Source: Hymenolepis diminuta (taxonomy: Eukaryota; Platyhelminthes; Cestoda; Cyclophyllidea; Hymenolepididae). Taken from it: a stretch of DNA of 64,000 bases. The DNA is taken from contig CAADRB010000071.1 in NCBI GenBank assembly GCA_900708905.1, forward strand, positions 301,825 to 365,824. Direction: 5' to 3'. Below are positions 59,520-64,000 of the stretch, piece after piece. Numbering within the stretch: the first letter of the stretch is position 1; every line of letters starts with the position of its first letter. A model generated the notes under the pieces. The model was not told the origin of the DNA and did no database searches. It saw nothing but the letters and a program-made list of their open reading frames with translations. Position numbers and translations under genes: made by a program.

Positions 59520-62500
59520 ATAATATAATATATAAAGAAAATATTCATTTCACTAGAATTACAAGATTAAAGACTGAGACGAAGGTGTAGACTTCTCACC
59601 CCTTCAGAACATGTTAATGTAAAATTTTTAATGCAAAGTAATGTTTTTTAGACCTTAAGATCTGCTTTAACTGAATGTAATCACCGCTTTTTAAATTGTC
59701 CGTATAGAACACCGATCATCAACTTTTGCTCATCTCCTTCGTATTGGGTCAGGTTTCGCCAGTGTCATCTCACACACGGTGATTTTATGACAAGTGATAC
59801 AAATACTCGACCTTTTTGCGCTCCCTCATTATTTGCTTCGTTCTCCATTATCCTTGTTCCTACTCTCATGAACTTGGTTCTTCTTTATTTCACTGTCGAG
59901 CTCTCTCGAATTTTAACCATTGGTGTTTGATTTCTTCTTGTTCACTCTTGATTTGGATCGAGTGATTACATTACTTCATTAACAAACTCTTTTCCAGAAT
60001 GAAAATTCAAACTATTCCGGATATATTGAGTGTTATTTAAATTTCAGCGGTGATTTTGACCTCAAGACCATTGAAAAAAGGTACCTCTTATTTTAAATGA
60101 CAAATTGTCTACGAATATAATCGTTGTATTTAAAATCAATTTGTTACTTGCTAATAACTGCAAAATTTAACATTCAAATCAGCCAATAAAATGCAAGATA
60201 GAGTTATTGGAAAAAATATTAAAATGAAAATATTTTATGTTGCTCAAAAAATTTGTGAAAGCATTATTTACAAATAATAATCGAAAATTCAATTATTTCC
60301 ACAAAAATTTGTTTTCCTAGTTTATTATAACCGACGGAAAGGTCCCTAATTTTTTAAAAATAGTGAATTAAAACAAAATGATTTTAAAGAAACTCTCAGG
60401 CGAAAATAAAATAATTCATTCAAAAAAAATAAACAAGGTCACTAGTTTCACATTTCATTTTGATTTCATTTATGTATTTTTTATTTTTTAATGAAAAGTA
60501 CCACTCTCCACATCAATTTATTTGAGTAAATTTTGTGTTAAGCCAAGCATGAAGCTCTTCGGACAATTAATGACATTCTGAAAACCGTTGGAAATAGAGA
60601 AGAATTCTTTTCATCATAATATGGAATTAGGACGTTCCCCCGGAAACAATACTGATCCCTCAAGGAAATATCGATTAAGATTTATTTATTAGAACTCAAG
60701 ATGGTAATTGAATCATCGGAGTATCTTAAATGAAACAATAAAAGCTGAAATTCAAATGTTATAAAGTCGAGGTCTCCTATAATGTTATGATACTAGGAAG
60801 TCTAGTATTTGTCCACTAGATATCGCTTGACTACAGATGACTCAGACCGGAGAGCGAAATAAGGTAGGAGCACAGTTGCGCCCAAGATGCTATATCAACT
60901 GAACAGAGACCACATATAAATGAATGCAAGTCACCTTCGTGCTATCAGTATTTGGAGGTCAAAACACCACCGAAGTGATAACAGTTTTTTTCTGCCTCGA
61001 ATAACTGCCAAGATTTAAGAAGCAGCGTAGGCTACGATATGGATGGATGAGTTAGAGGAGATCTGCAAGAATTGACTGCATTGAGACAAAAGGAATGAGT
61101 TTTGTAGCCTTGAACTTTGCTTATGACGGCTTCCTCTCATAAATAATATTCCTTTTTAATAATGCTAATGTTTATGCACTAAGCTCTGATGAAGATGTTC
61201 TTTGATAAGATTCAGTACTGCGTGAACTAATGGTCCTAGTAGCGAACGCTTTTCATATCATCCAGACATTTTTATTTGATGGAAAGGCTCGATCAATACT
61301 TAGAAGGGAGAAGAGAAGGGGAATAGTAATATCAAATGATCAGTTGTCTGAACAAAAGCAGTATCTCAGGTATTGATTACATTTTCTCTTACTCAAATTT
61401 ATGGAATAATGCGGTTAAATATTTAATGCTTATTCATATAGAATGTTCTGTTAGGCAATATTTTTCGATTAAATTTTTATGAGTAGTTTAAAATTTAATT
61501 GCTTCTAGTCTAACTGAGTTCGTTTTAAAACAGCTTTGCAATTGTTGGAACGTTATCAATCGGCAAGATCTTGTCGTCATGCACACATCAATATGTAATT
61601 CAAAACTCCCGCAGAAACGCAGATACTCGTCAAATTATACAGCCCCCATTTTAACTCAATTGGAAGGTCTTTAGCCTTACCTTTCCAGCCGAATATTAGT
61701 TGTCTTTCAACAATATCCATCCCTTCCGACTTACTCTCTACATTTACACAGATTAAATCTTCTTCCTACTCAATTTTGAGGCATTTCATTTCTTCCTAAA
61801 ATCTACTCAGCGCCCTTCTCTCCAAATTCTGCTCATCACCTCCTTCAGTCAGGTTCACAGTCAACGTTTCTCTATGTGCAGGCCCTCTTACCATCTGGTG
61901 TTTTAGCTCTCCTATTGTCTTACTCTACTAAGTCTCATTAAAGAACTTCTCAGTGCATCCTTTGTTTGCCTCTTCAGGTTACAATTACATATTAAGTTGC
62001 CCCATCATTTTATCTGCAACATATTTTGGTTTATATCACATCAACACTTTCCTCCTGTATCATAATTTTAAAATGAGGGAAACATTTGAAGCAATAACTG
62101 TCTTTTAAATTTGCAAATTCTCCTCGTACGACCTTATTACTTTAATGTAATTATACATTATTTCAAGATATTGTAATTTAATTAGCAATAACTGCCCGTC
62201 TGAAACTGCCTTTCTGCTGGACAATAAACCTAGGACTGCAGGAGACCAAAACATCAACGCCGAGGATTATTAAATTAAAGGATATACTGAATATTTAGAT
62301 AAAACAAGTTATAAAATTAGCTTAAGCACAAATGACATTAAATGTTTAATAAAATATTTAATTAAATATTGAATTAGAATAGTTCTGTCAACTGAAAAAT
62401 ATTTTCGCCCAATACATTAAGCCAGTAGAGAAAACGTGGCCAAGCGACTACTCCACTTGCTGTTTTGCGTTGCATGGAATGGGATTTCTATAAGTAGTCC

Positions 62501-63350
62501 TCAATCAAGACCGAGGCAACTGCAAAGTCTCACGGTTCATTTTCCACAAGAACTTGAAAGTTATGCACCGTATTGTCCGGTTCTCGTATGCTGCATGCGT
62601 TGATTAGGTAAATGCCCAGCTCTTATTGAGCAAGGTTAAAAATATAAATTGAGGTGAAAATAGATAATATCAAATGTGTTTCCCGAAGTAACATGTTTTA
62701 AAAATATTTATAAATGAAAACGAGGCGTTTCTTTTAAATAATGCCTCAGAAAAAAAACATATTTACAATAGCTGAGCTTGAAGGATAACTCTCTATGCAT
62801 TTCCAGAATTACCTTTTATTTGCATTCTCCTCGACAATACTTCGGTTTTTCGCCAATGAAGTTGGGGCGATCACATTTATGTCCCTATGACGCATGATCC
62901 CTCTTCGCCCTGTCTAAACGCGTCCATCGTTTTCCCTCCTTTTTCTATAACCGCCTCGTTTGATCTAAAAAGCACATCTGCGCTCATGTTCTCACGTAGC
63001 CTTACCCAAGTGACTCATATAAAGCTACCCCTGTTTTCAATACAAGAACTACGCACATGGGTCAGTTACGGGCTCTTACGCTTCTTGCTCACCTCCTCTT
63101 TTCCTCAGCACACTTCCCTCTCTATCCCTCTCTCTCTCCCCATCACTCGTTTCAAACTCGCCGTGGTTTCCTAGAGTACATTTTTGGTCTACTCACCTCT
63201 TGGTGTTCTGCTCCTCGATCGTTGTTAGCTCTTTCTCAAACAGCTACGAAGTGGTAACTGCTATCGCCATCGTTATTTGCTAGCTGTGAACCGTTGGTTG
63301 TTATCTAACTCCAACAAGCTCAGTAATTTAAATGACTTTCTATTCTCCAT
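59520..63350. other. Probable intron of the channel gene, with repeat family C copy 2
   Basis: If the channel gene continues upstream on the - strand, this is its last intron or part of it. I looked for the ligand-binding Cys loop and M1-M3 on the - strand and recognised none. The + strand at 62880-63260 has 66-95-codon frames in C/T-rich DNA without motifs. Confidence 0.4.
60812..61020 (+). repeat. Dispersed repeat family C, copy 2
   Basis: This is the counterpart of 3449-3600: tgtccactagatatcgct, then gactacagatgactcagac, then a purine-rich stretch ending in ataaggta. Its right part, with gtcaaaacacc, gataacag and ataactg blocks, matches the other copy after an insertion of about 60 bases. 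Confidence 0.55.
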
Positions 63351-63353
63351 TAG

Positions 63354-63493
63354 GAATAGAAAATGTAGAAAAAAAATGTTTACTGTTAGAAGAGTTAAAA
63401 GCTCTTTTTTCGTACATGTTGTCACATTATCACGGCGAACCACTCCCATTTGTCGACTATTCGAAAATTTCTCCTATTTGTCAATTTTTTAGA
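63354..63493 (+). CDS. Candidate internal exon of an unidentified protein
   Basis: The acceptor ttctccattag ends at 63353 and the donor gtaagg starts at 63494. Between them one frame is open and reads like folded protein: IENVEKKCLLLEELKALFSY, then MLSHYHGEPLPF, then VDYSKISPICQFFR. The composition and amphipathic leucine spacing differ from the noise frames nearby. Entry phase is 1 and exit phase 0. I do not recognise the family and found no neighbouring exon with matching phase, so the gene would have to extend beyond the window or have distant exons. It would run opposite to the channel gene. It could also be a chance frame. Confidence 0.35.
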
Positions 63494-63531
63494 GTAAGGA
63501 CAATAATGATAAAAGCTTTAGTAGAGCTTAC

Positions 63532-63554
63532 ATTTCACTGGAAGTCAGTGAAAT
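63532..63554 (+). other. Perfect 9-bp hairpin
   Basis: ATTTCACTG and CAGTGAAAT are exact inverted repeats around a five-base loop. It lies 38 bases past the donor of the candidate exon at 63354-63493. No role can be assigned. Confidence 0.55.
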
Positions 63555-64000
63555 TTGTTTTAACCATCATCTGATTTATTTTATAAGGTTGTTTTTGTTT
63601 GTGTTTGTTTATCTATTTTCAAATACCTTTTTTAAATTTTCAAGTAAATACTATGCGGCATGTCAATTTGCTGCCAAGAACAAACGTATGGTTTGTCATT
63701 TACAGGAAAAAGTTTTAATAATTGTATTATGATAGCTAAAGGTGACTTCCACCCTCGACGGTGGTAAAACGAACAGAGTATTAAGATAACTTAGTGGAAG
63801 TGTCTGACGTAGCTAGAAACTGGAATAGTGAAGTTTTTACTGCAAACTGTCACCCGAAATTGTCTCCTATTCTAATATGATATAATGCGCTTAATGATGC
63901 CCTCGATGTTTAAAGTGCTTCACCAGTCTTATCAACTTACTCATAACTGGATGAGAATAAAATTGAAACAGTGTGACATGGCCATCCATTCAACAAGCTG

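Noticed and set aside
62887..63257. 95- and 66-codon + strand frames, considered as a first exon for the candidate exon at 63354
   Set aside because: The C/T-rich composition explains the openness; no donor with matching phase was found.

Overview
The window is eukaryotic nuclear DNA, AT-rich with a low density of genes. The genes are split by introns with GT/AG boundaries. Gene content, a 38-bp intron beside introns of 1.4-3.1 kb, and a possible trans-splice acceptor next to a start codon fit a flatworm, perhaps a tapeworm or fluke. That assignment is an inference and was not tested. No prokaryotic features, CRISPR arrays or intact mobile elements were seen.

Three genes can be supported. 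(1) On the + strand, 7862-15395, lies a complete seven-exon gene for a Go-type heterotrimeric G-protein alpha subunit (355 aa). It has a dense upstream regulatory region containing an almost perfect RFX X-box and three CCAAT boxes, and a likely poly(A) signal at 16121. (2) On the + strand, 28536-35231, lies a complete three-exon gene for a four-pass membrane protein of the LHFPL family (305 aa, closest to LHFPL6), with a long extra cytoplasmic tail. (3) On the - strand, 58955-59503, lies the last coding exon of a Cys-loop ligand-gated ion channel subunit. It encodes most of the M3-M4 loop, M4 and the stop. The rest of that gene should lie at higher coordinates. A fourth, weaker candidate is one internal exon at 63354-63493 on the + strand that I cannot name.

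The space between genes is largely decayed repeats. By reading copies against each other I find at least five dispersed families. Family A has four copies; two of them are near-identical, inverted and 3.4 kb apart. Family B has about four copies. Families C, D and E have two copies each, and D may have a third. There are also tRNA-derived SINE-like segments, a broken non-LTR reverse transcriptase (52950-53670, - strand), and a broken, apparently intronless coding sequence of unknown identity (18378-19115, - strand). Two runs of N (24375-24377 and 38283-38521) are assembly gaps.

The two complete genes and the channel exon are all of a kind used in neuronal or sensory membranes: G-protein signalling, a tetraspan accessory-protein family and a ligand-gated channel. 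They are far apart and nothing in the sequence shows a functional link between them. I found no clearly new biological system. The best leads are the X-box promoter of the G-alpha-o gene, the near-identical inverted repeat pair, the unidentified broken coding sequence and the unidentified exon at the right edge.
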